From contig JAKCCP010000406.1 of assembly GCA_021841985.1 (NCBI GenBank), forward strand, positions 1-13,239: DNA of 13,239 nt, given 5' to 3'. Positions 6,121 to 13,239 of this stretch are shown one piece after another. A program made the position numbers and the translations under genes. This DNA is from Pseudomonadota bacterium (GTDB lineage: Bacteria; Pseudomonadota; Alphaproteobacteria; Acetobacterales; Acetobacteraceae). Under the pieces are notes generated by a model. That model was not told the DNA's origin. It saw only the letters and a list, made by a program, of their open reading frames with translations, and searched no databases. The first letter of the stretch is position 1. Each line of letters starts with the position of its first letter.

Positions 6121-9100
6121 ATGGCGCCTGACGATTTCGCTTATGGCGTGGGTCATCTGGTCCCCTATTCCGGGCTGGATCTGCTCACGCCACGGGAGGC
6201 GGAGCCCAGCCGCGGCGACACCGCGCGGGAACTCGACCTCCTGCGCCGCGCCGGCCTGTTCGATGCCGCCTATTATCTCCGCAATAATCCCGATATCGAA
6301 AATAGCGGCGTCGAGCCGCTGACCCACTATCATCTCTATGGCTGGGCCGAAGGGCGACGGCCGAATTTTTATTTCGATCCCGCGTTCTATCTCGGCGAGA
6401 ATCCCGATGTTCGCGCCGCCGGGATCGATCCCCTGCTGCATTATGTCTGGTCGGGTGAGCGCGAGGGGCGGCGGCCGGTTTTGTATTTCGATCCGGTCTG
6501 GTATCGCGCCCGCTATGGCGTGCCCGAGGGCGAGATGTGCCTCGCCCATTTCCTCGCCCGCCGCGTGAGCGGTGAGACCAGCCCGCTCGTCGAATTCGAT
6601 TCGGCCTGGTATCTCAAGACCTATCCCGATGTCGCCGCCGCCGGGATGGATCCTCTCGAGCATTTCATCGTCCAAGGCCATCGCGAGGCGCGCAATCCCT
6701 CGCCGGATTTCGATAGCCGTTTTTACCGCCAGCGCTATCTCCGTGGCGCGCCGGACGAAAATCCGCTGTTGCATTATCTCCTGCATCGCGATGAACCCGA
6801 CATCCACACGTCACGCCCGGCCGATGAGGTCAGCCTGCCGCGGGAGGTGCGGCGCAATACCCGTGCCGGTCTCCATTTCGAGACGGTCGAGCCGGTCTCC
6901 GAAGCGCACCGTCAGGCCCGGGTGCTGGCCTTCTATCTGCCGCAATTCCATTCCTGCCAGGAAAACGATACCTGGTGGGGCAAGGGCTTCACCGAATGGA
7001 CCAATCTCGGCCGCGCCTTGCCCCGCTTCGCCGGCCATTACCAGCCGCGCATCCCGCGCGATCTCGGCCATTACCGGCTCGACGGGGCGGAGACGCTGGC
7101 GCGGCAGATCGAACTCGCCAAGGGGGCGGCGCTCGGCGGCTTCGTCTTTTATTTCTACTGGTTCAATCGCCGCCGCCTGCTGGACGCGCCGGTCGAGACG
7201 TTTCTCGCCAATCCGGGCCTCGATTTTCCCTTCTGCCTGATGTGGGCCAACGAGAATTGGACCCGGCAATGGGACGGGATGGATAATCACGTTCTCATCG
7301 CCCAGGAATACCGGCCCGAGGACGAGGCGGCGCTGATCGCCTGTTTCGCCCGCCATTTCGCCGATCCGCGCTATATCCGCATCGATGGCCGCCCGCTGCT
7401 CTTCATCTACCGCGCCGCCCTGATCCCGGATCAGGGCGCCGCCATTGCCCGCTGGCGCGAGCGTTTCCGGACCGAGCATGGCGAGGATCCGCTCCTCGTC
7501 ATGGCGCAGAGCTTCACCGATCACGATCCGCGCCCGCACGGGCTCGACGGCGCGGTGGAGTTTCCGCCGCACAAGCTCACCACCGGGGTCGAGACGATCA
7601 ACGACCGGCTGGAGCCGTTCGATCTCGATTTCTCGGCCGAGGTCTATGATTACGACGATATCGTCATCCGCTCCCTGACCGCCGTGCAGCCGGACTACCC
7701 GCTGATCAAGACCGCGATCCCGGGCTGGGACAATGATCCGCGACGCGAAGGCAGCGGGCTCGTCGTCCATGGCGCGACGCCGGCGCGCTATCAGGCCTGG
7801 CTCGGGCGGCTGATCGACGAGGCGCGGGCGCGGCCGTTCTTCGGCGAGCCCCTGGTTTGCGTCAATGCCTGGAACGAGTGGGCGGAAGGGGCCTATCTCG
7901 AACCCGATGTCCATTTCGGCGCCGCCTACCTCAACGCCACCGGCCGCGCCATTACCGGCCGGCCGGCCCGCGCCGCCGGCCTCGTGCTCGTCGGCCATGA
8001 CGCGCTCGCCCATGGCGCGCAGCAGCTTCTGCTCCATCTCGGCCGCCATCTGCGGCGCAATGCCGGGCTCGCGGTGACGTTTCTGCTCCGCGACGGCGGG
8101 CCGCTGGAGGCGGAATACGCCAAGGTGGCGCCGACCCTGGTGGTGCGCGAGGACGCCGCTTTCGAGGCGGCGGTGCAGATGCTCTATCATGAGAAAGGGG
8201 TGCGGAGCGCGATCGTCAACACCACCGCCGCCGCGGCACTCTGCCCGCACTTCGCCCGCCACGGCATCGCGGTGACGCTGCTGGTGCATGAAATGCCACG
8301 CCTGATCGAGGAGAAGCAGCTCCTCGGCGTCGCCCGCGCCGCCGCCCCGCATGTCCGGCACGCGGTGTTTCCGGCCGCGCTGGTGCGCGACCGCTTCACC
8401 CAGCTCGCCCCGCTCGACGAGGCGCGGACACACATCCTGCCGCAGGGGTTGTATCAGGATATAAGCTTTGACGCCGAGGCTCGCCGCAAGCTCCGCGAGG
8501 AATTCGGCATCGGGCCGGACGCGGTGCTCGCGGTCGGCGTCGGCTATGGCGATCTGCGCAAGGGGATCGATCTCTTCCTCCAGGCCTGGCGCGCCGCGCG
8601 CCGGCGTGGGCGGGCCGTGCATTTCGCCTGGGTCGGGCGCATCGACCGCCAGCTCGCGGCCTATCTCGGCCCCGAGATCGAGGCCGCGAAAGCGAGCGGC
8701 ACCTGCCATTTCCCGGGCTTTCGCGACGATGTCGCGGCCTGGCTCTCGGCGGCAGACGCATTGCTGCTGCCGTCGCGGGAGGATCCTTACCCCTCGGTGA
8801 TGCTCGAGGCCGCCGCCGCCGGGCTTCCGGTGATCGCGTTCGCGGAAAGCGGCGGCGCGGCCGAGTTCATCCGGCGCGAGGCGGCGGGCGAGGTGGTGCC
8901 GTTCGCCGATAGCGAGGCGATGGCGCGCGCTCTGCTCACCCTCACCAAGACGCCGCCGAGCCCTGACGAGCGCCAGCGCCGCGGCGCCGCGGCGTCCGCA
9001 AAAAGCGCCTTCAGCCACTACGCCAGCGACCTCCTCTCGCTCGCCTTGCCGGACCTCGTCGGCATCTCGGTGGTGGTGCCGAATTTCAACTATGCGCGCT

Positions 9101-9939
9101 TCCTGCGCGCGCGCCTCGCGGCGATTTTCGGCCAGACCTATCCGGTGCGCGAGGTGATCGTCCTCGATGACGCCTCCCGCGACGACAGCATCGCCGTCGC
9201 CGAGGCCACCGCCCGGGAGTGGCACCGCGACATCCGCGTCATCGCCAATGCCCGCCCCTCGGGCTCGGTTTTCGCGCAGTGGCGGCGCGCGGCGGAGGTG
9301 GCGCGCGGGGAATTTCTCTGGATCGCCGAGGCCGACGACGCCGCCGAGCCGCAATTTCTCGAAAAGCTCGCGGGCAGCCTCGCCGGCGCGCCCGATGCGA
9401 TCTTCGCCTTCTCCGACAGCCGGGCGATCGACGCCGAGGACCGGACGGTGATCGCGAGCTATCGCGGCTATTGCGCCGAAGCCGCCGGTGATGGCGCGCT
9501 CGGCGCCGATGACGTGTTCTCGGCGCGCGGTTTCGCCCGCCGTTTCCTCGCCGAGCGCAACCTGATCCTCAACGCCTCCGCCGTGCTGTGGCGCAGGCAG
9601 GCGCTGCTCGCGGCGTTCGCGCGCGCCGGCGACGACCTCGCGCGGTTCGACCTCGCCGGCGATTGGCGGCTCTATCTCGAAGCCCTGATCGGGGCGGGGG
9701 CGGCGCAAACCGGCGGCAGCGTCGCTTATGTCGCCTCGCCGCTCAATCTCCATCGCCGCCATGACGCGAGCGTCACCGCGCGCACCGATCCCGTCCGCCA
9801 CGCCAGCGAGATCCGCCGCCTGCACCGCCTCGCCGCGGCTCGCCTCGGGGCCGGCAAACCCCTCCGCGCCCGGCAGGCGGCCTATCTTCGGCAGGTCATC
9901 GCGGCGCTCCGCGAACGCAACGAGGGGGCGCTCATTTGA
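6121..9939 (+). CDS. Multidomain glycosyltransferase: repeats + WbsX-like + GT4-like + GT2-like
   Basis: A 1272-residue protein likely acting at the cytoplasmic face in assembly of a surface glycan. Residues 47-234 hold five repeats of 36-38 residues, beginning FDxxxY with (in the best copies) NPDV-AAG-DPL-HY and EGRRP. A WbsX-like domain (about 266-615) has LAFYLPQFH, FTEWTN (290-295), ANENWTRQWDG (376-386) and NAWNEWAEGAYLEPD (582-596). A GT4-like module (about 619-965) has PQGLY, VGRID and LPSREDPYPSVMLEA (883-897). A GT2-like A-fold module (about 981-1230) has ISVVVPNFNY, LDDAS (1015-1019) and a DXD-like AEADD (1069-1073). No signal peptide or membrane helix is evident. The ATG at 6121 is preceded by GGGAG at 7-nt spacing. 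manC follows 106 bp later on the same strand, suggesting mannose transfer by one module. The glycan and the linkages cannot be inferred. Confidence 0.85.
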   Translation: MAPDDFAYGVGHLVPYSGLDLLTPREAEPSRGDTARELDLLRRAGLFDAAYYLRNNPDIENSGVEPLTHYHLYGWAEGRRPNFYFDPAFYLGENPDVRAAGIDPLLHYVWSGEREGRRPVLYFDPVWYRARYGVPEGEMCLAHFLARRVSGETSPLVEFDSAWYLKTYPDVAAAGMDPLEHFIVQGHREARNPSPDFDSRFYRQRYLRGAPDENPLLHYLLHRDEPDIHTSRPADEVSLPREVRRNTRAGLHFETVEPVSEAHRQARVLAFYLPQFHSCQENDTWWGKGFTEWTNLGRALPRFAGHYQPRIPRDLGHYRLDGAETLARQIELAKGAALGGFVFYFYWFNRRRLLDAPVETFLANPGLDFPFCLMWANENWTRQWDGMDNHVLIAQEYRPEDEAALIACFARHFADPRYIRIDGRPLLFIYRAALIPDQGAAIARWRERFRTEHGEDPLLVMAQSFTDHDPRPHGLDGAVEFPPHKLTTGVETINDRLEPFDLDFSAEVYDYDDIVIRSLTAVQPDYPLIKTAIPGWDNDPRREGSGLVVHGATPARYQAWLGRLIDEARARPFFGEPLVCVNAWNEWAEGAYLEPDVHFGAAYLNATGRAITGRPARAAGLVLVGHDALAHGAQQLLLHLGRHLRRNAGLAVTFLLRDGGPLEAEYAKVAPTLVVREDAAFEAAVQMLYHEKGVRSAIVNTTAAAALCPHFARHGIAVTLLVHEMPRLIEEKQLLGVARAAAPHVRHAVFPAALVRDRFTQLAPLDEARTHILPQGLYQDISFDAEARRKLREEFGIGPDAVLAVGVGYGDLRKGIDLFLQAWRAARRRGRAVHFAWVGRIDRQLAAYLGPEIEAAKASGTCHFPGFRDDVAAWLSAADALLLPSREDPYPSVMLEAAAAGLPVIAFAESGGAAEFIRREAAGEVVPFADSEAMARALLTLTKTPPSPDERQRRGAAASAKSAFSHYASDLLSLALPDLVGISVVVPNFNYARFLRARLAAIFGQTYPVREVIVLDDASRDDSIAVAEATAREWHRDIRVIANARPSGSVFAQWRRAAEVARGEFLWIAEADDAAEPQFLEKLAGSLAGAPDAIFAFSDSRAIDAEDRTVIASYRGYCAEAAGDGALGADDVFSARGFARRFLAERNLILNASAVLWRRQALLAAFARAGDDLARFDLAGDWRLYLEALIGAGAAQTGGSVAYVASPLNLHRRHDASVTARTDPVRHASEIRRLHRLAAARLGAGKPLRARQAAYLRQVIAALRERNEGALI
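6259..6822 (+). repeat. Five tandem protein repeats at the N-terminus of the glycosyltransferase
   Basis: Units begin at residues 47, 85, 123, 159 and 197, each with FD followed three residues later by an aromatic. Units 1, 2 and 4 are 38 residues and well conserved (NPDI/YPDV, DPL or EPL, HY or HF, GxxEGRRP-like end). Units 3 and 5 have lost the NPDV block. The DNA copies are diverged, so this is an old protein-level duplication and not a recent tandem array. The repeats probably form an interaction or substrate-presenting arm. Confidence 0.8.
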
Positions 9940-10045
9940 CTTTCTCCCCCGCGCGTTCAGGTTTAGAGACGGACGGCGCCGCGGGGGATATCGCAGCGAT
10001 CCCGGGCGGTGGTAGAATCGTGACCTGAGATAGGGGATCGTTCCG
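9940..10045 (+). promoter_or_regulatory. Gap between the glycosyltransferase gene and manC
   Basis: A 106-bp gap with no terminator-like hairpin plus T-run, which is compatible with read-through from the glycosyltransferase gene. A TAGAAT hexamer at about 10011-10016 could be a -10 box, but no convincing -35 box stands 16-18 bp before it, so an internal promoter is only a possibility. Confidence 0.25.
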
Positions 10046-11512
10046 ATGACCGCCGACTACGACGCCGCTTCGGTTGCCGTTGCCGCCACCGCCGTGGGGC
10101 CGATCGTGCCCGTGATCCTCTCGGGCGGCTCGGGGACGCGGCTCTGGCCGGTCTCGCGTGAGAGCTACCCGAAGCAGTATTGGCCACTGATTTCCGCCCG
10201 CTCGCTGCTGCAAGACACCGCCCGGCGTGCCGCCGGCCCCGGCTTCGCGCCGCCGGTCGTGGTCTGCAACCAGGAGCATCGCTTCCTGATCGCCGAGCAA
10301 TTGCGCCAGGACGGCGGCGAGACCGCGCGGATCCTTCTCGAGCCGGTGGGGCGCAACAGCGCGCCCGCCATCACCGCCGCGGCTCTCCTCGTCGCCGAGG
10401 AGAACCCGGACGCGGTGCTCTGGATGATGGCCGCCGATGCCGCGATCGCCGATCTCGCGGCGCTGCGGGCGGCTTTGGTGCCCGCGGTCGCGGCGGCGCG
10501 GGGCGGGCGGATCGTGACCTTCGGCATGACGCCGACCGCGCCCGAGACCGGCTATGGCTATATCGAGATCGGGGCGCCGCTCGCCGGCGTCGCCGGCGCC
10601 CATGATCTCGTCCGCTTCGTCGAGAAGCCGGACGCCGAGACCGCGGCTCGTTTCGTGCAGTCGGGCCGGCATTTGTGGAATTCCGGCATGTTCCTCTTTA
10701 CCGCCGCGCGCCTGATCGCGGAGATGGAGGAACACGCGCCCGCGGTTCTGGCGGCGGTGCGCGCGGCGGTCGCCGGGCGGCGGGCGGATCTCGATTTCCT
10801 CCGGCTGGAGGCCGCGGCTTTTGCCGCCGCGCCGGCGATCAGCCTCGACCATGCCGTTGCCGAGCGCACCCGCAACGCCGCGGTGGTGCCGGCCGATCTC
10901 GGCTGGTCGGATGTCGGGAGCTGGAGCGCGCTCTGGGATCTGGGCGACAAGGACGCCGCCGGCAATGTCGCGGTCGGTGATGTGCTGCTCGAATCGGCGC
11001 GGGATTGCTATGTGCGGAGCGATGGCATGCTGACCGCCGTGGTCGGCCTCGAAAACGCGGTGGTGGTGGTGACCGAGGACGCGGTGCTCGCGCTCCATCG
11101 CGATCATGCGCAGGATGTGAAAAAAGTCGTCGATCGGCTGCGCGCCGCCGGAAGAGCGGAAGCGGTCGCGCATAACCGCTGCTATCGGCCCTGGGGATTT
11201 TATGAGAGCCTGATCCAGGGCGACCGTTTTCAGGTCAAGCGCATCGTCGTCGCGCCGGGCCATAAACTTTCGCTACAGAAACATTTTCATCGCGCCGAGC
11301 ACTGGGTGGTGGTGAACGGCACCGCGCTGGTGACCCGCGATGACGAGCGGATCCTGGTGCGCGAGAATGAGAGCATCTATCTGCCGCTCGGCACGAGGCA
11401 CCGGCTGGAAAACCCTGGCCGCATCCCGCTCACCCTGATCGAGGTGCAATCCGGCGCCTATCTCGGCGAGGACGACATCGTCCGTTTCGATGACACCTAT
11501 GGCCGTTCCTGA
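10046..11512 (+). CDS. manC: Mannose-1-phosphate guanylyltransferase / mannose-6-phosphate isomerase
   Basis: A 488-residue bifunctional cytoplasmic enzyme converting fructose-6-phosphate to mannose-6-phosphate and mannose-1-phosphate plus GTP to GDP-mannose. The nucleotidyltransferase domain (about 20-300) opens with GGSGTRLWPVSRESYPKQ (27-44) and contains FVEKPD (191-196), WNSGMFLF and GWSDVGSW. The cupin-type isomerase domain (about 380-480) has RPWGFYE (381-387), the metal-binding QKHFHRAEHWVVVNGTA (411-427) and ends with YLGEDDIVRFDDTYGR. Length is normal for the family. Odd point: the block usually written ADHxI is ADAAI (130-134), with the histidine replaced by alanine. The start has AGGGG 9 nt upstream. 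It probably shares a transcript with the glycosyltransferase gene before it and supplies its sugar donor. A phosphomannomutase is needed for the middle step and is not in the window. Confidence 0.95.
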   Translation: MTADYDAASVAVAATAVGPIVPVILSGGSGTRLWPVSRESYPKQYWPLISARSLLQDTARRAAGPGFAPPVVVCNQEHRFLIAEQLRQDGGETARILLEPVGRNSAPAITAAALLVAEENPDAVLWMMAADAAIADLAALRAALVPAVAAARGGRIVTFGMTPTAPETGYGYIEIGAPLAGVAGAHDLVRFVEKPDAETAARFVQSGRHLWNSGMFLFTAARLIAEMEEHAPAVLAAVRAAVAGRRADLDFLRLEAAAFAAAPAISLDHAVAERTRNAAVVPADLGWSDVGSWSALWDLGDKDAAGNVAVGDVLLESARDCYVRSDGMLTAVVGLENAVVVVTEDAVLALHRDHAQDVKKVVDRLRAAGRAEAVAHNRCYRPWGFYESLIQGDRFQVKRIVVAPGHKLSLQKHFHRAEHWVVVNGTALVTRDDERILVRENESIYLPLGTRHRLENPGRIPLTLIEVQSGAYLGEDDIVRFDDTYGRS

Positions 11513-11529
11513 GATTCCGCGATCGGCGC

Positions 11530-11554
11530 GGGGTCAGAACCCCGGGGTCAGAAC
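11530..11554. repeat. Direct repeat at the manC/livF convergent junction
   Basis: GGGGTCAGAAC occurs twice, at 11530-11540 and 11544-11554. The second copy includes the livF stop codon (11548-11550). GGGGT/ACCCC (11530-11534 with 11539-11543) could form a short stem, and CCCCGGGG at 11540-11547 is self-complementary. Only 35 bp separate the two convergent stop codons and no T-run is present, so termination here is either weak or factor-dependent. Confidence 0.5.
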
Positions 11555-12273
11555 AACGCCATCAGGCGGGCATGATCGGCGAGATCGGCGGGCACGCCGG
11601 CAAACACGATGCGCCCGGATTTGAGCACCGCGACGCGATCGGAAACGGCGAAGGCCTCGGCGATGTTCTGCTCGACGAGCAATACCGTCATCCCGCGCGC
11701 GCGTTGCAACGCGCGGAGCGGGCGCAGCAATTCCTGAAATGTCTTCGGCGCGAGCCCGATCGAAGGCTCGTCGAGGAGCAGAATACGCGGGCGCGAGAGC
11801 AGGGCGCGGCCGATCGAGACCATCTGCTGCTGCCCGCCCGAAAGCGTGCCGGCGCGGCGGCCGTAAAATCCGGCGATCGCCGGCAAAACGCCGAACACTT
11901 CGTCGATCCGCGCCTTGGCCTCGTGCCCGGCCAGCCGCGCCGACCAGAGAGCCAGGGCGAAATTCTCGGCAACCGTCAATCCGGGAAAGACGCCGCGCCC
12001 CTCGGGGACGAAGGCGACGCCGGACGCGGCCAGCGCCGAGGGCTCGGGGCGGATCGCGCGGCCATCGAGGCGGATCTCTCCCGCCGCCGCCGGATGGAGG
12101 CCGAACAGCACCCGGAGCAGCGTCGATTTCCCCGCCCCGTTATGGCCGATGAGGGAGAGAACCTCGCCGGCGCCGAGCGCGAGGTCGACGCCGGCGAGCA
12201 CCGCCCGCCCGCCATGGCCGGCAGTGACGCCGCGCGCCGCGAGCGCCGGCGGGGCGGGCGTCGTCGCGCTCAT
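11548..12273 (-). CDS. livF: Branched-chain amino-acid-type ABC transporter, ATP-binding protein LivF
   Basis: A 241-residue cytoplasmic ATPase of a HAAT-type importer, paired with LivG to drive uptake. Walker A is GHNGAGKS (43-50). FVPEGRGVFPGLTVAEN (88-104) is the family's Q-loop-region block. The signature LSGGQ is at 144-148 and Walker B LLLDE at 165-169, followed by PSIGLAP. VEQN (200-203) replaces the H-loop histidine, as is usual in LivF. The start ATG at 12273 overlaps the livG stop codon as ATGA, so the two are translationally coupled. A longer open frame extends upstream through livG but is only its shadow. Substrate could be leucine, isoleucine and valine, or other amides or small metabolites handled by this transporter class; the binding-protein gene that would help decide lies outside the window. 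Confidence 0.93.
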   Translation of the reverse strand: MSATTPAPPALAARGVTAGHGGRAVLAGVDLALGAGEVLSLIGHNGAGKSTLLRVLFGLHPAAAGEIRLDGRAIRPEPSALAASGVAFVPEGRGVFPGLTVAENFALALWSARLAGHEAKARIDEVFGVLPAIAGFYGRRAGTLSGGQQQMVSIGRALLSRPRILLLDEPSIGLAPKTFQELLRPLRALQRARGMTVLLVEQNIAEAFAVSDRVAVLKSGRIVFAGVPADLADHARLMALF

Positions 12274-13004
12274 GCCCGTTCGCCGAAATAGATCGCGGCG
12301 AGAAGGGGGTCGGCCAGGATCGTTGCCGGATCGCCCTCGGCGAGTTTGCGGCCCTGGTCGAGAAAGACGATGCGGTCGGCGAGTTCGATGACGATGTCGA
12401 GATTGTGTTCGATGAGGCAGATGGTGACGCCATCGGCGACGGCGTCGCGGAGCAGCGCCGAAAACCGCGCCCGCGAGGCGGGATCGAGGCCGGAGGCGGG
12501 TTCGTCGAGCAGCCAGATGCGGGCCCCGGTCGCGATGATGCGGGCGAGCGAGAGGAATTTGCGCTCGGCATAGGCGAGATCGGCGGCGTCGGCGCGGGCG
12601 AGGGCTTCGAGCCCGGTCGCCGCCAGCGCCCGCTCCGCGCGCGCCTGCCGCGCGGCCTTGCCGCCCGGCTGCCAGAACCACGAGGCCGGCTCGGTCGCGC
12701 ACAAAACATTGTCGCGCACCGACATGCGCGCGAAAAGCCGCAAATCCTGAAAACTCCGGGCGATGCCGAGACGGGCGATATGGTGCGGCGCCCGCCGGCC
12801 GATCGCATGGCCGGCGAGCGCGACGGTGCCGGCGTCCGGCGCGAGATGGCCGGTGATGAGGTTGAACAGCGTCGTCTTGCCGGCGCCATTGGGGCCGACG
12901 AGCGCGGTGATGATGCCGGGCGCGAGATCGAGATCGACCGCCTGCACCGCGGCGATGCCACCGAAACGTCGGGTCAGGCCGCGCATCGACAAGAGCGCGC
13001 TCAT
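12270..13004 (-). CDS. livG: Branched-chain amino-acid-type ABC transporter, ATP-binding protein LivG
   Basis: A 244-residue ATPase partner of LivF. Walker A is GPNGAGKT (37-44), the Q-loop IARSFQDLRLF (81-91), Walker B WLLDE (164-168), the D-loop SGLDP and the H-loop histidine H200 in LIEHNLD. The ABC signature, normally LSGGQ (LxYGQ in many LivG proteins), is LAYAE at 143-147, so both the glycine and the glutamine are replaced. At 244 residues it is a little shorter than many LivG proteins but has all core elements. Start ATG at 13004 overlaps the stop codon of the upstream livM as ATGA, and its own stop overlaps the livF start, giving a tight livM-livG-livF order. Confidence 0.9.
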   Translation of the reverse strand: MSALLSMRGLTRRFGGIAAVQAVDLDLAPGIITALVGPNGAGKTTLFNLITGHLAPDAGTVALAGHAIGRRAPHHIARLGIARSFQDLRLFARMSVRDNVLCATEPASWFWQPGGKAARQARAERALAATGLEALARADAADLAYAERKFLSLARIIATGARIWLLDEPASGLDPASRARFSALLRDAVADGVTICLIEHNLDIVIELADRIVFLDQGRKLAEGDPATILADPLLAAIYFGERA

Positions 13005-13239
13005 CGTCGCCCGGCCAGCCGCCCGGCGAGACCGGCCGGGCGGAAGATCATCAGCACCGTCATCGCCAGGCCGTAGATGAGTTGCTGCACGGCGCCGATA
13101 TCGGTCGGCGGCAGGCCGGGGATGAAGGTCAGCGCCGCGGGGAGGGCGAGCAGCAGCACGGTGCCGAGAAGCGGGCCGGCGAGCGTCCCGGCGCCGCCGA
13201 TGATCACCATCGCCATGATCAGCACCGATTGGTCGAGAG
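13001..13239 (-). CDS. livM: Branched-chain amino-acid-type ABC transporter permease LivM, C-terminal part (5' end outside window)
   Basis: The last 78 residues of an inner-membrane permease; the frame is open through the right edge. MAMVIIGGAGTLAGPLLG is the cytoplasmic-loop block typical of LivM/LivH C-termini, which contacts the ATPases. It is followed by hydrophobic segments (LLLALPAAL; GLAMTVLMIF) and ends FRPAGLAGRLAGRR, like other LivM proteins (FxPxGL). The assignment to LivM rather than LivH rests on its position directly before livG and on this ending. An internal GTG at 13225 is not the start. Confidence 0.85.
   Translation of the reverse strand, partial: LDQSVLIMAMVIIGGAGTLAGPLLGTVLLLALPAALTFIPGLPPTDIGAVQQLIYGLAMTVLMIFRPAGLAGRLAGRR

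Noticed and set aside
6811..9825. 1004-codon minus-strand open frame opposite the glycosyltransferase gene
   Set aside because: The plus strand encodes recognisable WbsX, GT4 and GT2 motifs throughout. The minus translation has no family features and is a codon-bias shadow.

Overview
This looks like a chromosomal segment from a GC-rich alphaproteobacterium. Long antisense open frames, codon use dominated by G/C third positions, a metabolite:H+ symporter, a MHYT-type cyclic-di-GMP protein and branched-chain amino-acid ABC transporter genes all fit Rhodospirillales/Acetobacteraceae-like organisms. This placement is an inference from style and gene content. No rRNA, tRNA, CRISPR array, transposase or phage gene was seen.

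Layout. (1) Positions 1-1741, minus strand: 5' part of a large membrane-bound MHYT-PAS-GGDEF-EAL signalling protein that runs off the left edge. (2) 1901-3526, minus: a 12-TM MHS-family MFS symporter with a 100-residue periplasmic insert. (3) 3527-3817: a divergent intergenic region with two tandem palindromes and two further hairpins. (4) 3818-5770, plus: a propionyl-CoA synthetase-like acyl-CoA ligase carrying an in-frame 15-bp minisatellite. (5) 5771-6120: a strong terminator hairpin, an A/T-rich palindrome, and a markedly AT-rich leader. (6) 6121-9939, plus: a 1272-residue multidomain glycosyltransferase with five N-terminal repeats followed by WbsX-like, GT4-like and GT2-like modules. (7) 10046-11512, plus: bifunctional GDP-mannose pyrophosphorylase/phosphomannose isomerase (manC type). 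(8) 11548-13239, minus: the livM(3' part)-livG-livF end of a branched-chain amino-acid-type ABC importer operon, with ATGA overlaps between genes. It converges on manC.

How they may work together. The divergent symporter and acyl-CoA ligase could form an uptake-and-activation pair for a short-chain carboxylate such as propionate or acetate. The multidomain glycosyltransferase and ManC are codirectional and 106 bp apart, which suggests a surface-polysaccharide unit in which ManC supplies GDP-mannose to one of the transferase modules. The cyclic-di-GMP protein and the liv genes appear to be separate units. No clearly new multi-gene system is visible. The points most worth a second look are the tandem palindromes in the divergent promoter region, the minisatellite inside the ligase gene, the composite glycosyltransferase, and non-consensus residues in ManC, LivG, the GGDEF I-site and the start of the EAL domain.
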